From positions 1 through 54,629 of the IMG/VR virus record IMGVR_UViG_3300040815_003619: a DNA stretch of 54,629 nucleotides; one strand, given 5' to 3'. This document shows positions 30,121 to 40,291 of the stretch, piece by piece. This DNA comes from a virus. Under the pieces are notes generated by a model. That model was not told where the DNA came from. It did no database searches and saw nothing but the letters and a program-made list of their open reading frames with translations. Each line of letters begins with the position of its first letter. Position 1 is the stretch's first letter. The position numbers and the translations under genes are program-made.

Positions 30121-33100
30121 TCAAATTTCAAAAATGTTAAAAATAAATGTACTTTTGCTTCCAGGTGGACGTCTTCTATAAGCAGCCGCAGCTTCCAATC
30201 TTTTTATTGCGGCTCTTTCTTCTGCAATTCTTTTTGCTTCTTCTCTTGCAGCTTTTTGTATTGCTTTTAGAGAATTTTCAAGAGCTAATTCTGAAACTAT
30301 TCTGCTTTCGTATTTACCATATACATCACCATATTGAAGAGTTAATCCACTTTCAAATCTTCCTGGACCAATACTATGTTTTATTCCTACAACGTTATAT
30401 AAATTATCTATTGTTGTTCCTGTGCCAAAATCAAAAAACATACTTTGCGCAAAATTTATAACAGGACAACCTATTGTTGTTAAGTCTACTTTTGATGGAA
30501 GAACTCTTAAAGGCAAGTCATCAGCACCTATACCTACAGACCTTTGTAAATTATTAGCACCGGTTTCTACTTCTCTATCTGCTCTTGTTATAAAAACTGT
30601 TGCTAGTCTACCTTCATTTATTGTTTGAAACGATGCATTTTTTATCGCACTATTCTGAGAACCATACGTTAAAGAAGGCATTATCTTTTTATAAGTTTCT
30701 TTTACAGCACCAAACCTAGTATTCAAAATAATATCAGTTGAAGTTTCATTTCCTTCTCTAACTTTAGCATTTATTACTTTGAATCTTTCATTTAACTGCT
30801 TGTTAAAACGTTTAAGCTCTCTGTCTCTACCTTTTCTAGTTAAATCACCGCGATTAATAATCATTTCTTGATTAAGAGTTTGAAAATCAGTTTTTATGCC
30901 TTCAGTTATAAGATCATATGCTCCTTGAAAAGGTGTATTTGCTTTATCAAAGATATGAACTCTTAAAATAGTGTCATCTTCTTGATTAGTACTCTTAAAA
31001 GAAAAAATAGGCTCAGGTGATACGCTTAAGTTATTTAGTCTCTTCTTTCCAGACTTGTGTATAACCTCTGTAGAAAACCCTATACGAGGAGCTACAAAGT
31101 CAACTTTTCTAGTTAAAGCTCTAGTTTGTTTATCCGTAAGTTTACTTACATCTGTTTCAATTGCACTTTTTAGAACAGCATATTCTTCATCTGTAAAGTA
31201 TGTTCTATATAGTATTTCTTTTTGTGAAGCTGCCGCGGATCTTTCTGTAAGACCGTCCGGAACCTTAGTGTTGCCTGTCTTAGCGTCATAAATATAAATT
31301 CCTTTGAATCCGAATAAAAGGCTGGCTTTATTTTCTATAAACCTTTTACTTAAAGTTTGGATTAAAGCACCTATTGAAAGTTGCTCGAGTCTTTTTTGAA
31401 TTATTTCTGTTATAAAAGTTTTTAACTCTTCTTTGCTTATTGGTAAATTCGCAATATTAACACTTGATGCCTTAGAACACTTACTATTTGTGTTGTAAAA
31501 AATTAGCTGAACTTCATTAAATCTTTTAGTTTGTATTAGATTTTTACCAAGTGTTGCTAAAACAACTTTACCAAATGAAACATAGTTGTCTATACTTTTT
31601 GATTTATTTGATTCATCAATAACAACTCCTTTGTCGTTTATTAGACCTAGTTCTAATAAAACTTCGAATGAAAGATAAGGATCATGTTTATTGCTGATTA
31701 CAGTATTATATTCTTCAAAAATTGAACCTTTCGCACTATTGATACTTTCAATTTTCTCTTTTAATATCTTGGCTCTCTCTCTTAAGATATTATCAATATC
31801 TCTTCCTTCTCCTATGTTTTTAGAAGTAATTAGTTTTTCTAAACTAGCAACATAATCTTTTCCAAAAGTTGAAGAGCTTTGAATTTCATTTGCTAAAGAA
31901 ATATATTTTTGGTACTCGGCGTCACTATCTTTTGCATTAAAATTAGAAACTGTGCTACTAAATTCTTCTCTAAGCTCTTCAAAAGCTTTAATACTATTTT
32001 TAAGACTTGGGGAGCCAAATATGTTTGTATTGACAATATCAGTTGCGCCAAGCATTGCTAGGGACAAAGATATTTTTACTTCACCAGTTTCTTGTAAACT
32101 AAACGTGCTATTGACAATCATATATTTTTCTCTAGCACGCATGAGATTCATTATTGCCCCAAAAGGATTTGACCCGTCCGGGTGCGCCCAACCGTATTCA
32201 ACAGAAATTTCAGAACCATAAGTACCAAAAAGGTCTGGTTTAATAAAAGGTGCAACATCAGCCATTCTACTTCTATCGTGAAGAACTAGTTCTAATTGAG
32301 CTGTTTTATAACTTAATAGTCCTCTTGTAGGTTTAACGTCGATATCAAAAGAAGATATTGACATAAAAGGGCGCATTTTATCAATAACAGGGGTACTTCT
32401 TCCAAATTCTGCTTTTGTTGCTCCTGGAAAGTCAGAGTCAGCTCCACTATATTTTTCTTCCGTATTTACCATTGTTTGAGGAGCTAGAAATATATCTAAG
32501 TTTGTTGCTACACCTAATTTAGTTGCAGATTCTCCTTTATCATTTTCCATTCTTTTAAGGAAAGTATCACCTCTATAAGCATTCATTGTTTCTTTAGTAG
32601 CTTTAGGTTCTGAACCATATAAAAAGTCTGCATTGTTTGCAACAGTAAATTCTTCTACAACGTTACTTTTTCTCTTAAAAATTCTTCCGGGCAAACTAAA
32701 CTTCGCTGATATTATTGGCACACATCTTGAAAGTTCTACAGTCGGAATCATATTAAGAAATACAGCTAATTCGGCAGTTTGTCTATTTCCTATTGCTAAA
32801 GATTCATCAAATATTTGATATGTTGTCAAGTGAGGATCTTTTTTAGTAGGTTTTGTGTTAGGATTTCTATTAACTTCAGGATCACCTAGCAAACTTCTTA
32901 TAGAAAAAGGTTCTTTAGAAGTTACAGTTTTATCAGCCTCGTCTATTATTTGCCCTTGAACATTACAACTGGTAGCAATTGTTCTTGTTTCTTTGTTTAC
33001 AATATGTTTACTTAACGTGGTTCTAAAAGAGTTTTTTTGTAAGTTAAGAACTTGAATATTATGTTGATCTTCTAAAATAATGTCACTATCATTTAGAGCA

Positions 33101-33438
33101 TTGACTGTTAAAGCATTTGATTTTTCAAATGTTATTTGAAGAGTTTTTCCTATATTTTTGACACTTCCAAATCCTTGACTATCACCACTTTCAGCTATAA
33201 AGTCAACCGTATACATCGGATCATTTGATAAAGAAAATAATGTATCAGAAATTTCTCCATGTCTACTTAGATTTATTGGAAGTTCTCCAGGGCTACCCGG
33301 TACTCCTTTTAGTAGCTCTTCTCGGTCAACTGTATTAATATACGTCTTAAATTTGTACTTGTCAAGAATAAGACTAAGTTGCGATTTACCTACATCTATT
33401 CTTCCAATCGGGTTTGCGCCAGAAGGTCTTTCAGCCAT
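30121..33438 (-). CDS. large baseplate (hub/wedge-type) structural protein
   Basis: 1105 residues. A long internal segment (about 345-470) reads FMSISSFDIDVKPTRGLLS, LELVLHDRSRM, SEISVEYGWAHPDG and TFSLQETGEVKISLSLAM, which resembles large baseplate proteins of giant marine myoviruses and the hub-type (gpD/gp27) family of tail baseplates. The C-terminal region (about 945-1050) again is beta-rich, ending in an Ala/Arg-rich helix and a short hydrophobic tail. It follows the LysM/tail-X gene as in many contractile tails, where X and D proteins are neighbours. Exact assembly position is uncertain. Confidence 0.72.
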   Translation of the reverse strand: MAERPSGANPIGRIDVGKSQLSLILDKYKFKTYINTVDREELLKGVPGSPGELPINLSRHGEISDTLFSLSNDPMYTVDFIAESGDSQGFGSVKNIGKTLQITFEKSNALTVNALNDSDIILEDQHNIQVLNLQKNSFRTTLSKHIVNKETRTIATSCNVQGQIIDEADKTVTSKEPFSIRSLLGDPEVNRNPNTKPTKKDPHLTTYQIFDESLAIGNRQTAELAVFLNMIPTVELSRCVPIISAKFSLPGRIFKRKSNVVEEFTVANNADFLYGSEPKATKETMNAYRGDTFLKRMENDKGESATKLGVATNLDIFLAPQTMVNTEEKYSGADSDFPGATKAEFGRSTPVIDKMRPFMSISSFDIDVKPTRGLLSYKTAQLELVLHDRSRMADVAPFIKPDLFGTYGSEISVEYGWAHPDGSNPFGAIMNLMRAREKYMIVNSTFSLQETGEVKISLSLAMLGATDIVNTNIFGSPSLKNSIKAFEELREEFSSTVSNFNAKDSDAEYQKYISLANEIQSSSTFGKDYVASLEKLITSKNIGEGRDIDNILRERAKILKEKIESINSAKGSIFEEYNTVISNKHDPYLSFEVLLELGLINDKGVVIDESNKSKSIDNYVSFGKVVLATLGKNLIQTKRFNEVQLIFYNTNSKCSKASSVNIANLPISKEELKTFITEIIQKRLEQLSIGALIQTLSKRFIENKASLLFGFKGIYIYDAKTGNTKVPDGLTERSAAASQKEILYRTYFTDEEYAVLKSAIETDVSKLTDKQTRALTRKVDFVAPRIGFSTEVIHKSGKKRLNNLSVSPEPIFSFKSTNQEDDTILRVHIFDKANTPFQGAYDLITEGIKTDFQTLNQEMIINRGDLTRKGRDRELKRFNKQLNERFKVINAKVREGNETSTDIILNTRFGAVKETYKKIMPSLTYGSQNSAIKNASFQTINEGRLATVFITRADREVETGANNLQRSVGIGADDLPLRVLPSKVDLTTIGCPVINFAQSMFFDFGTGTTIDNLYNVVGIKHSIGPGRFESGLTLQYGDVYGKYESRIVSELALENSLKAIQKAAREEAKRIAEERAAIKRLEAAAAYRRRPPGSKSTFIFNIFEI

Positions 33439-33439
33439 T

Positions 33440-33736
33440 TTAAGACACCAAATTATTTACTTGATCAATACTTGTTGGAATTGTTAAAACAACTCCTGCA
33501 GGAATCTGCAACCACCAACCTATACCACTAGCTGCTGCTATTACCCACCATAAAGTTCCGTCACCATAAAATCTTCCTGCTAGCTTATCTAGTCTATCTC
33601 CTTGACTTGTAATGTAAACATCAGTAGATATTTCACCATTTTGTGCTGCTTTATATACAGCTACACGAGCCATATTTGTTCCAACAGCTTTGTTATTTTT
33701 TATTAAGTTTGATTGTCTATGTCTAGATAAAGTCAT
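33440..33736 (-). CDS. LysM/tail-protein-X-like baseplate protein (gp53-like)
   Basis: 98 residues. Seen: DVYITSQGDRLDKLAGRFYG near 39-58, WWVIAAASGIGWWLQIPAG, then VVLTIP near 82-87. This is the LysM-type module used in P2 tail protein X and T4 gp53 to hold baseplate parts together. A single base separates it from the 1105-residue gene. Confidence in the fold is good; the exact equivalent of gp53 is inferred. Confidence 0.82.
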   Translation of the reverse strand: MTLSRHRQSNLIKNNKAVGTNMARVAVYKAAQNGEISTDVYITSQGDRLDKLAGRFYGDGTLWWVIAAASGIGWWLQIPAGVVLTIPTSIDQVNNLVS

Positions 33737-33747
33737 TCTATTCTACC

Positions 33748-36504
33748 TTAAGACTTTTCATTTAATTCGTCTTGGAGACTTTCATATTTTAATATTGCAT
33801 CTGAAAGCCCATTTCCTGCTGGACTTTGATTTGTAGTATACCTATCATATACTTCACCAAAGAAAGTTCTATTAACTTTGCCAACATTATAAGCTGGCGC
33901 TCGCATAAATCCTTTATGATCAAGGCCAAGTGGAATATCATGAATTGGGGAAAATGTTAGTTGGACCCTCATAAATTGAGGTGCTTTAGATCCAATTCTG
34001 CTAGTCTCCCAAGTACTATCATTATAATTATAGTCTAGTTGCGTTATTACGCCAGCTAGGCCGCGGCCTCGAGATGACTCAAATGCTTTAACAATCGGGT
34101 TATATATTTTTAAGTCACCGTCAGCTTTATCTGTTTCTGGATTAATGTTGTCAGGCTTCATAAGACCGTCTAATAATGCCGGGCCAGCATCTATAGTATT
34201 TTGAGTAAAAGAATTTTTTATATTAGCTATGACAATCGAGTCATGTGAAGCTAAAATAGTTATAGCAGAATTATTCAAAGGTTTTAGCTCATAAAAACCA
34301 ACATGTGACTTACCTTCATCAGAAGGACCTCCAAAAAAACTTAATAAAGATGTAGAATCGCTATATGCAGAAACTTTGCACTTTAAGTATTCGTTATTTT
34401 TGTAATATGACCGGCCTAAAGTACTTGCAAAAGGTGTTGTTGCTTTAATCCCTATACCTCCAACTGCTTGAAAAAACCCGTTAGTATCTTCAGGATAGAC
34501 GCCTGGCAATAAAAAGACTTCGTCACCTTCAGCGGCAACAAGAGGAATAGGTATACCTGATTCAAGAGTTTTTATATCACCAACAGACTTTTGTAAAACT
34601 GTAGACTTGTCATTTGAATTATGACTATAAATTCCAGGAGGTGAATCGCTACCAGGATTTACTCTAGTAAAAAAGTTAGTGCCATCAAATATAGACTGCA
34701 AACTTAAATTAGTTTCACTATTTGCTTCTTTATTTGTATTAAATTTTATTGTATTTGTCCTATATTGATCAGACTTGTCAATTTCTGTGTCTAAAATGCT
34801 GAAGTCTTCGTCTCCAGCTCCAAAAAGTCGTGCAAGATTTTTTCTTGAATAGTTTGACTTAAATAAATCACCAAGTCTTATTCTAATAACAGGTGAGGAC
34901 GTAGGTATTTGAGAAAAAGGTTGTGTAAATCCGGCATCAACTTTGGCACCTTTCGACCATTGCGGATAACACATTGCAACAAGACGATTAACACAAAACC
35001 ACATATAGTCATGATCATCAGGATTCATTGCTGCCAATGTAAAGTTTATAGATATATTTCGAGTTGTCTTACTATACGTCTTTATTGACTCAACTCGTCC
35101 ATATCCATCAGTTTCATTAAAAGAAGGATTAAAGCTATCTGAAATGCTTTCGATAAATGCATGAAAAGCCATTATCTCATTGTTTCTTAAATCTTGAAAG
35201 TAAAACGGAACATATTCAGCTTCTAATTTATCTTCAAGATCTTTAACTTCTTTTTTTGTAAATCTACTTGCATTTTTGTCTTTTTCTCTTATCTTAAATT
35301 TTGTTGCAAGTGATCCTAAGTCTTTTATTTGCGCATTTCCGTCTAAAGCAATTGCTCTTTGAATTTCATGTCCAACATTCAAATGACTATCTATCTGGTG
35401 CATACTAAGAGGTGATGTTGACTGATTTCCAATTGTATTGCTCCAGGGCCCTTTTTTTGACTTGGCGAGTCTTGTTAGGGCCGAATTGGGTAGATACCTA
35501 GTGTCAACATTATAACCTAGTGGATGATCACCTAGAACATATTTTACTAGTAGTTTTTCACCTACATTAATTCTTTCAACAATATATTTGAAGTAATATG
35601 AATTAACAAAGTCAGTAAAGCCAAAGTTTGTATTAACAGTTACTTTGCTTGATTTAACATATGTTCTATAAACAGCATCTAAAGATATACGTCGTAGTCT
35701 TAACTTGACTCTATTGAAAACATCTTGACTATTTATCAGAGAGTCAATGACATTATTAGCAAAAAAAGTTATAACCGAAACTGGAAAACCTATAGAAGTA
35801 CCAGTTAAATCATCAAAGTCTAATTCTTTCAAAGACTTAATAACGTCTGTATTGGTTAAATCAACTAATAAACCTGTCATTAAAGCAACAAGAGCACCAC
35901 TTTTTGTTTTAGGCCAGTTTGCTTCTTCGTGCAAGAGCTCAATAAAGTTATCAAGAATATTCATGCTGCTATATTGTCTATAGCTTCCCATTGTAAGATC
36001 AGTTTTCGATCTTACGTCTTCTTTCCATTGGGCATATAAAATTTCAAAAGCTGCAACTGTTAAAAAAGAACTTAAGAATATTTCAAAAAATTCTAAAAAT
36101 ACTCCTAAAAATATGCTTCTGTCACCAGAAAATCCAGCTGCTATTTGGTATTTTGTATCTAAGTTTGCAAAAGATAAAGTATTATTTGCATCATCACCAT
36201 CATCAGCAAAAGAATTAAAAGGTACATATGACGTAGCCTCTTCAGGCTTAATAAATCTTTGTTCTTTTATAATAGTTTCACTTAAATTATCATCTTCTCT
36301 TCTTAATACTTGTCCTGTTTTTACATTATCTGCTTCAGGAAAACCACCAAAGCTTACATAGTCTAGAGAAGTTCTAACAGACTTTTGTTTATTAATACTA
36401 TCTGCTAAAGTTTTAGCGTAAGTGTCTATATTATTTGAAACAAGATTACCGCTATCATCGAATTGTAGTAATTTTCCATCTGGGCGTAAGACATACTTTG
36501 GCAT
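33748..36504 (-). CDS. large tail/baseplate structural protein
   Basis: 918 residues, recognised only as a large myovirus structural type. The middle part has IMAFHAFIESISDSFNPSFN near 452-471 then YGRVESIKTYSKTTRNISI and PQWSKGAKVDAGFTQPF, a pattern seen in baseplate-associated proteins of large marine phages. A hydrophobic helix (FLGVFLEFFEIFLSSFLTV near 131-149) is unusual for a baseplate protein. The C-terminal ~120 residues contain a beta-rich VQLTFSPIHDIPLG. It sits between the 63-residue gene after the tape measure and the LysM protein, consistent with a hub-connecting role. Confidence 0.68.
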   Translation of the reverse strand: MPKYVLRPDGKLLQFDDSGNLVSNNIDTYAKTLADSINKQKSVRTSLDYVSFGGFPEADNVKTGQVLRREDDNLSETIIKEQRFIKPEEATSYVPFNSFADDGDDANNTLSFANLDTKYQIAAGFSGDRSIFLGVFLEFFEIFLSSFLTVAAFEILYAQWKEDVRSKTDLTMGSYRQYSSMNILDNFIELLHEEANWPKTKSGALVALMTGLLVDLTNTDVIKSLKELDFDDLTGTSIGFPVSVITFFANNVIDSLINSQDVFNRVKLRLRRISLDAVYRTYVKSSKVTVNTNFGFTDFVNSYYFKYIVERINVGEKLLVKYVLGDHPLGYNVDTRYLPNSALTRLAKSKKGPWSNTIGNQSTSPLSMHQIDSHLNVGHEIQRAIALDGNAQIKDLGSLATKFKIREKDKNASRFTKKEVKDLEDKLEAEYVPFYFQDLRNNEIMAFHAFIESISDSFNPSFNETDGYGRVESIKTYSKTTRNISINFTLAAMNPDDHDYMWFCVNRLVAMCYPQWSKGAKVDAGFTQPFSQIPTSSPVIRIRLGDLFKSNYSRKNLARLFGAGDEDFSILDTEIDKSDQYRTNTIKFNTNKEANSETNLSLQSIFDGTNFFTRVNPGSDSPPGIYSHNSNDKSTVLQKSVGDIKTLESGIPIPLVAAEGDEVFLLPGVYPEDTNGFFQAVGGIGIKATTPFASTLGRSYYKNNEYLKCKVSAYSDSTSLLSFFGGPSDEGKSHVGFYELKPLNNSAITILASHDSIVIANIKNSFTQNTIDAGPALLDGLMKPDNINPETDKADGDLKIYNPIVKAFESSRGRGLAGVITQLDYNYNDSTWETSRIGSKAPQFMRVQLTFSPIHDIPLGLDHKGFMRAPAYNVGKVNRTFFGEVYDRYTTNQSPAGNGLSDAILKYESLQDELNEKS

Positions 36505-36521
36505 AGCGATAATCCTTTAAG

Positions 36522-36713
36522 TTACTTTTTTCTTTCAGAAAGTTCTATTAATGTTTTTTGTAATGTGCTATCAGAACTATTTATGCTTTTTCTTATTAAC
36601 TCCTCTACATAATTCTCTGCTTCAATTTTAGATAATTCAAAATTTTTCTGGAGCAATTCTATTAAAGGCTTTTTGAAATTTTTAGCTATATCATTATAAT
36701 TTATCTTAAACAC
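36522..36713 (-). CDS. small hypothetical helical protein in tail operon
   Basis: 63 residues, highly charged and helical (KPLIELLQKNFELSKIEAENYVEELIRKS). It lies 12 bases after the tape-measure gene. A tail-assembly or chaperone role is conceivable from position alone. Confidence 0.55.
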   Translation of the reverse strand: MFKINYNDIAKNFKKPLIELLQKNFELSKIEAENYVEELIRKSINSSDSTLQKTLIELSERKK

Positions 36714-36725
36714 TGTTTATCTTTC

Positions 36726-39700
36726 TTAAGCTAGAGGAACTGGATTGTAACCGCCCGCATCATTTGCATTCTTTGACAGAAGCGTCATATTGCCTTTGTT
36801 GTCTGTATTTATATTATACTGTGTCGTACCATTTATAGCAGCACTTATTATTTTATTTGTTAACTCATCACCGTCAAGCATTTGCTTAATTGAAAGGTTT
36901 ATCATGATAGGCTGCGAAGCTTGTTTTGTAATAGCTTCTGATACTTTTCTTGTTTCTTCAATTTGAGTATTGCTTTTCGCTTGCACAGCTTCTTTTTCAG
37001 ATATAAACGAGTTAGCTACACCTGAAAGTAAAGCTATAGGCGCAGCAATCGGAGCTGCTAAAGGAAATAAAGATGCAATAGATGCTATTGACGTTATAGA
37101 ACTTAAAGCGCCTTTAAGATAGTTACCAGACTTAAATTGTTGATATGCACTATATCCACTTAGAGCACCACCAATTCCTGCAAAACCTTTGGTAGCAGCT
37201 GAAACGCCTTTACTTAAAAAGCTAGACCTAGGTTTCGGAGCAGTCATAGCTGTGCTAGCTGTGTTAGTATTACTAGGCAAAGCTGCGGGTGCAGGGCTTG
37301 CAGGTTTAACTGCATTTTTTTGTGCTTGTTGAGCAGCAAGTGCTGCAGCTGAAGCGGCCGAAGAAGCTGATGCTGCAGTTTGTGCAAGTCGACCGCCTAA
37401 CATGAATGTTCCTGCTGTAGAAAGTATTGAAGGACCAAATATTCCAGCACCAATAGCTAGCTTCTCCCAGCCACCTAAACTACTCCAAGTTAACTTAATA
37501 CCTTCCCAGATACCTGTAACAATCATACCACCAATATCAGCTAATATACTTCCTGAAGTACTTACTGCATTCTTAAACTCAGTTATAAGTTGTGATATTA
37601 ATCCTTCACTTATAACTTTGCCATTTAAGTCTTTTTTGTCAGTAAGAATACCTTTAACTTTATCCCAAGAGTCTAAGACGTATTTTTTGAAAAATTTACC
37701 TAGACCAGTTTTAGGATCACTATAACTATTGCCCTTAAAAGTTCCATTAAATAATCTTAGCAAATCAATAAAACCAGTAACTAGTGCAGGTAAGCTTTTT
37801 ATCATACCACTTATAATTCCGCCTACCATTCTTTGACCAATAAGAAATAGTCTAGAGACAAACTTGCTATTCATAAATGAATCATACATCTTAGAAAATG
37901 AATTTTGTATCTTTTCTGGAGTTGACTCAACATCTATTAGTACGTTTATAAATGAAGCTATATTTTTTGATAAAGTTACAAATCCATTTGCAACGTCATC
38001 GTCTATAAGCTTTGCAAAGGTTCCAATTATATTGTCGATAGAGTCTAAAAGATCTTTAGAAAGAAAGTTATTAAGTACTTTAGTATAAATGTTTTGTATA
38101 CTATTACTTAGGCCCATCATTGACTTTTGGAATCGTGTATTTTTAACTAACGCATCCTTCATACCTTCAGACATAGCCTGAAATGGGCTTGTTAGTTTTT
38201 TACCAACATTTACAAACTCTTTTATAGAACCTGACATTTCTTTGACAGCTTCTTTAAGCTGGTGTTCAGGCGAAGATTCTTTCATTTTTTGCTGAAGCTC
38301 TTGATATGAAAGACCCATTCCTTCAAAAGACATTGCTGTTTGAAGCATTTCTCCATTTAAGCCTGTATATTGAGATAAGAGAGCTTTTTCATGACGATTT
38401 AAGTCTCTAAAGTCTCGGCCTGTTTGAATCATTCCTTCTCTAAATTGATTTAATATCTCCATTGGATCTTCAGCACGAATGATATCCATTGCATCAATTG
38501 CCATACCAAATGTTTGAGAAAGAAGAGCAGCACTTTCTGCAGCACTCTCAAAAGTTGTAAACTTATTAAATATTGAAACCAAACCTTCAGCTTCTACGCC
38601 TAGTTGCGCTGCTTGAGCAGTAACATTTGCAAATTCTTGTTCTGAAAGATGACTAAATTCAACAACATTTTTTCTTAAAACATTCATTCCTTTAGCAACT
38701 TGTTTTTGATCTACACCAAATTTATTTTGTGCTTGGTTTGAAGCATAAATTGCCTTTGCAAGACCTCTAAACGGATGAATGCCTTCTGACATGCTTCTTC
38801 GCATCATAAACATGTTATCTTCAACAGACATACCTAAAGATCGAAGTGCCCTTTCAGCAGTAATACCATTATCTTGATACGCGTCTGAATAAAGGTTTCC
38901 TAACGATCCCATTGCTGTAACAGTTTCTCTAACAGCAGCAGCCATCGCTTTTTGACCTTCAAGACCATAACCAAATGTTTTTGCTGCCTCTGAGTTTACA
39001 TTAAGAAATGCTGTACCTAAACCTCTTATTTGTGCAGTTAACCTAATAAATCCTTGACCTTGTTTAGACATTGAAGAAAAGTTTTCTTGAGTATCTTCAA
39101 GGGTTTGACTAATTGCTAAGTACTCTTCTCTAATTGAATGTGCTATATCAAGCATAGACTCAAGTGTTTTAAGTGGAAGAGTTATCAGCAGCTTACCAAC
39201 ATTTATTAATGTTGTCATTAATCCTTTGAATACATTAAATAAACTTGATCCTATACCCATAAAGAAAGACATATGACTTTTGAATGTATCAAATGCAAAA
39301 AAGAGTCTTTCTCGCCTTGACTCTAATTTGTTAAATATCTCAGCTTGTTGCTTTGAATATAATAAAAAACCTCCGGTTAGCTTATTGAGCGCAGCAGTCC
39401 CAAGAGATGTATTTTTATCAACAAAAGCACCGTATCTTTTAATTAAGTCTTTTTGGACAGCTTTTGTTTTTAAGTCTATCATTTTTGTGTAGTCATCTAC
39501 ACTATCAGCTGCAGCCATAGCTGCATCTCGTACACCTTCAAAAGCTTCTTGTTGATTAGATAAAGTACTATTAAAGCTTCCCATTCCAGACTCAGCGTTT
39601 CCTATAACAGCTGTTAAGTCTTGAACCGATGTAGCAAATGTGTTTGCAGTTGCATTTAATGATCCTACTGTATCTTGTAGGTTACTCATTAGTCCTACAA

Positions 39701-39734
39701 GAGACTCAAGTTGTCCAAAGACTTTATCATCCAT
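36726..39734 (-). CDS. tail tape measure protein
   Basis: 1002 residues. Sets tail length and is ejected with the DNA. Seen: an N-terminal coiled, Ser/Ala/Asn-rich part, a hydrophobic stretch FMGIGSSLFNVFKGLMTTLI near 158-178, a long helical middle, an Ala/Gln-rich linker near 790-815 (AASASSAASAAALAA), and two more hydrophobic regions near 760 and 900-930 (PLAAPIAAPIALLSG). This length and low-complexity helical make-up is typical of myovirus tape measures. Its start overlaps the stop of the 80-residue gene (TAATG), so the two are translationally coupled. Confidence 0.85.
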   Translation of the reverse strand: MDDKVFGQLESLVGLMSNLQDTVGSLNATANTFATSVQDLTAVIGNAESGMGSFNSTLSNQQEAFEGVRDAAMAAADSVDDYTKMIDLKTKAVQKDLIKRYGAFVDKNTSLGTAALNKLTGGFLLYSKQQAEIFNKLESRRERLFFAFDTFKSHMSFFMGIGSSLFNVFKGLMTTLINVGKLLITLPLKTLESMLDIAHSIREEYLAISQTLEDTQENFSSMSKQGQGFIRLTAQIRGLGTAFLNVNSEAAKTFGYGLEGQKAMAAAVRETVTAMGSLGNLYSDAYQDNGITAERALRSLGMSVEDNMFMMRRSMSEGIHPFRGLAKAIYASNQAQNKFGVDQKQVAKGMNVLRKNVVEFSHLSEQEFANVTAQAAQLGVEAEGLVSIFNKFTTFESAAESAALLSQTFGMAIDAMDIIRAEDPMEILNQFREGMIQTGRDFRDLNRHEKALLSQYTGLNGEMLQTAMSFEGMGLSYQELQQKMKESSPEHQLKEAVKEMSGSIKEFVNVGKKLTSPFQAMSEGMKDALVKNTRFQKSMMGLSNSIQNIYTKVLNNFLSKDLLDSIDNIIGTFAKLIDDDVANGFVTLSKNIASFINVLIDVESTPEKIQNSFSKMYDSFMNSKFVSRLFLIGQRMVGGIISGMIKSLPALVTGFIDLLRLFNGTFKGNSYSDPKTGLGKFFKKYVLDSWDKVKGILTDKKDLNGKVISEGLISQLITEFKNAVSTSGSILADIGGMIVTGIWEGIKLTWSSLGGWEKLAIGAGIFGPSILSTAGTFMLGGRLAQTAASASSAASAAALAAQQAQKNAVKPASPAPAALPSNTNTASTAMTAPKPRSSFLSKGVSAATKGFAGIGGALSGYSAYQQFKSGNYLKGALSSITSIASIASLFPLAAPIAAPIALLSGVANSFISEKEAVQAKSNTQIEETRKVSEAITKQASQPIMINLSIKQMLDGDELTNKIISAAINGTTQYNINTDNKGNMTLLSKNANDAGGYNPVPLA

Positions 39735-39976
39735 TAGAGTCTCCAGGTAATACCACTAATTTTTTGAAACTCTAATGTTGCTTCTTTTTTTATTTCTGCT
39801 TGCTTAGTAATGCTTTCTAAATTACCTTCTTGAATTGCCTGATAAAGCTTTTTACTTTCAGAAAGTAAACGAGAATAACTCTGGAGAAACTCTTTGTCTC
39901 CGTTTAGGTTGATATTAATATCACGTTCAAGAATGAATTCTGCAGCAATTTTGTGTAGTTTATTTGAATTGTACAT
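39734..39976 (-). CDS. small hypothetical protein upstream of tape measure
   Basis: 80 residues, charged and helical (LSESKKLYQAIQEGNLES near 43-60). Directly precedes and overlaps the tape-measure start by TAATG, the usual place of a tail-assembly chaperone; whether it is one is not shown. Confidence 0.6.
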   Translation of the reverse strand: MYNSNKLHKIAAEFILERDININLNGDKEFLQSYSRLLSESKKLYQAIQEGNLESITKQAEIKKEATLEFQKISGITWRL

Positions 39977-40003
39977 GGTGAGACCTCATAGTATAAATAT
40001 ATA

Positions 40004-40291
40004 TCAAGTAAACCTTCTCAGATTTGCAGGTGATTGAGCTCTCATTTTTCCTGATAATGCATTTTCTTCTGCAGACGCGTGTCCTTTTGAAGCGTTTGTA
40101 TTTTTTATTTCCTGAACAACTCTTTGTATGAACCACTTTCTCTGGAAAACTGGAAGTCTATAGGCATCTCTATAAGAAAATCCTATGTAATACATCAATA
40201 TAAAAATTTGTTCAAGAATAAAATCTTTATCATTAGGTGTCAGGCCAAAAAAAGCTTGCGCCGAGGGGTAGGCGCACCTCCGAACTCTCAT
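40004..40291 (-). CDS. baseplate hub assembly-like protein (gp51-like), start uncertain
   Basis: 95 residues in the open frame. MYYIGFSYRDAYRLPVFQRKWFI near 33-55, of which IGFSYRDAYRLP is the core, resembles the small assembly proteins encoded after the T4_baseplate-family gene in many T4-like phages. Residues 1-20 (MRVRRCAYPS) read like an out-of-frame copy of the upstream gene's end, and no Shine-Dalgarno precedes that ATG. Between this and Met33 there is no in-frame ATG. The stop of the upstream gene instead overlaps an ATG in a third frame. A +1 frameshift on a seven-T run is therefore possible. Confidence 0.62.
   Translation of the reverse strand: MRVRRCAYPSAQAFFGLTPNDKDFILEQIFILMYYIGFSYRDAYRLPVFQRKWFIQRVVQEIKNTNASKGHASAEENALSGKMRAQSPANLRRFT

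Noticed and set aside
30147-30461. Plus-strand Leu/Phe-rich 104-codon frame
   Set aside because: Antisense shadow of the Glu/Ala/Lys-rich C-terminus of the 1105-residue protein.
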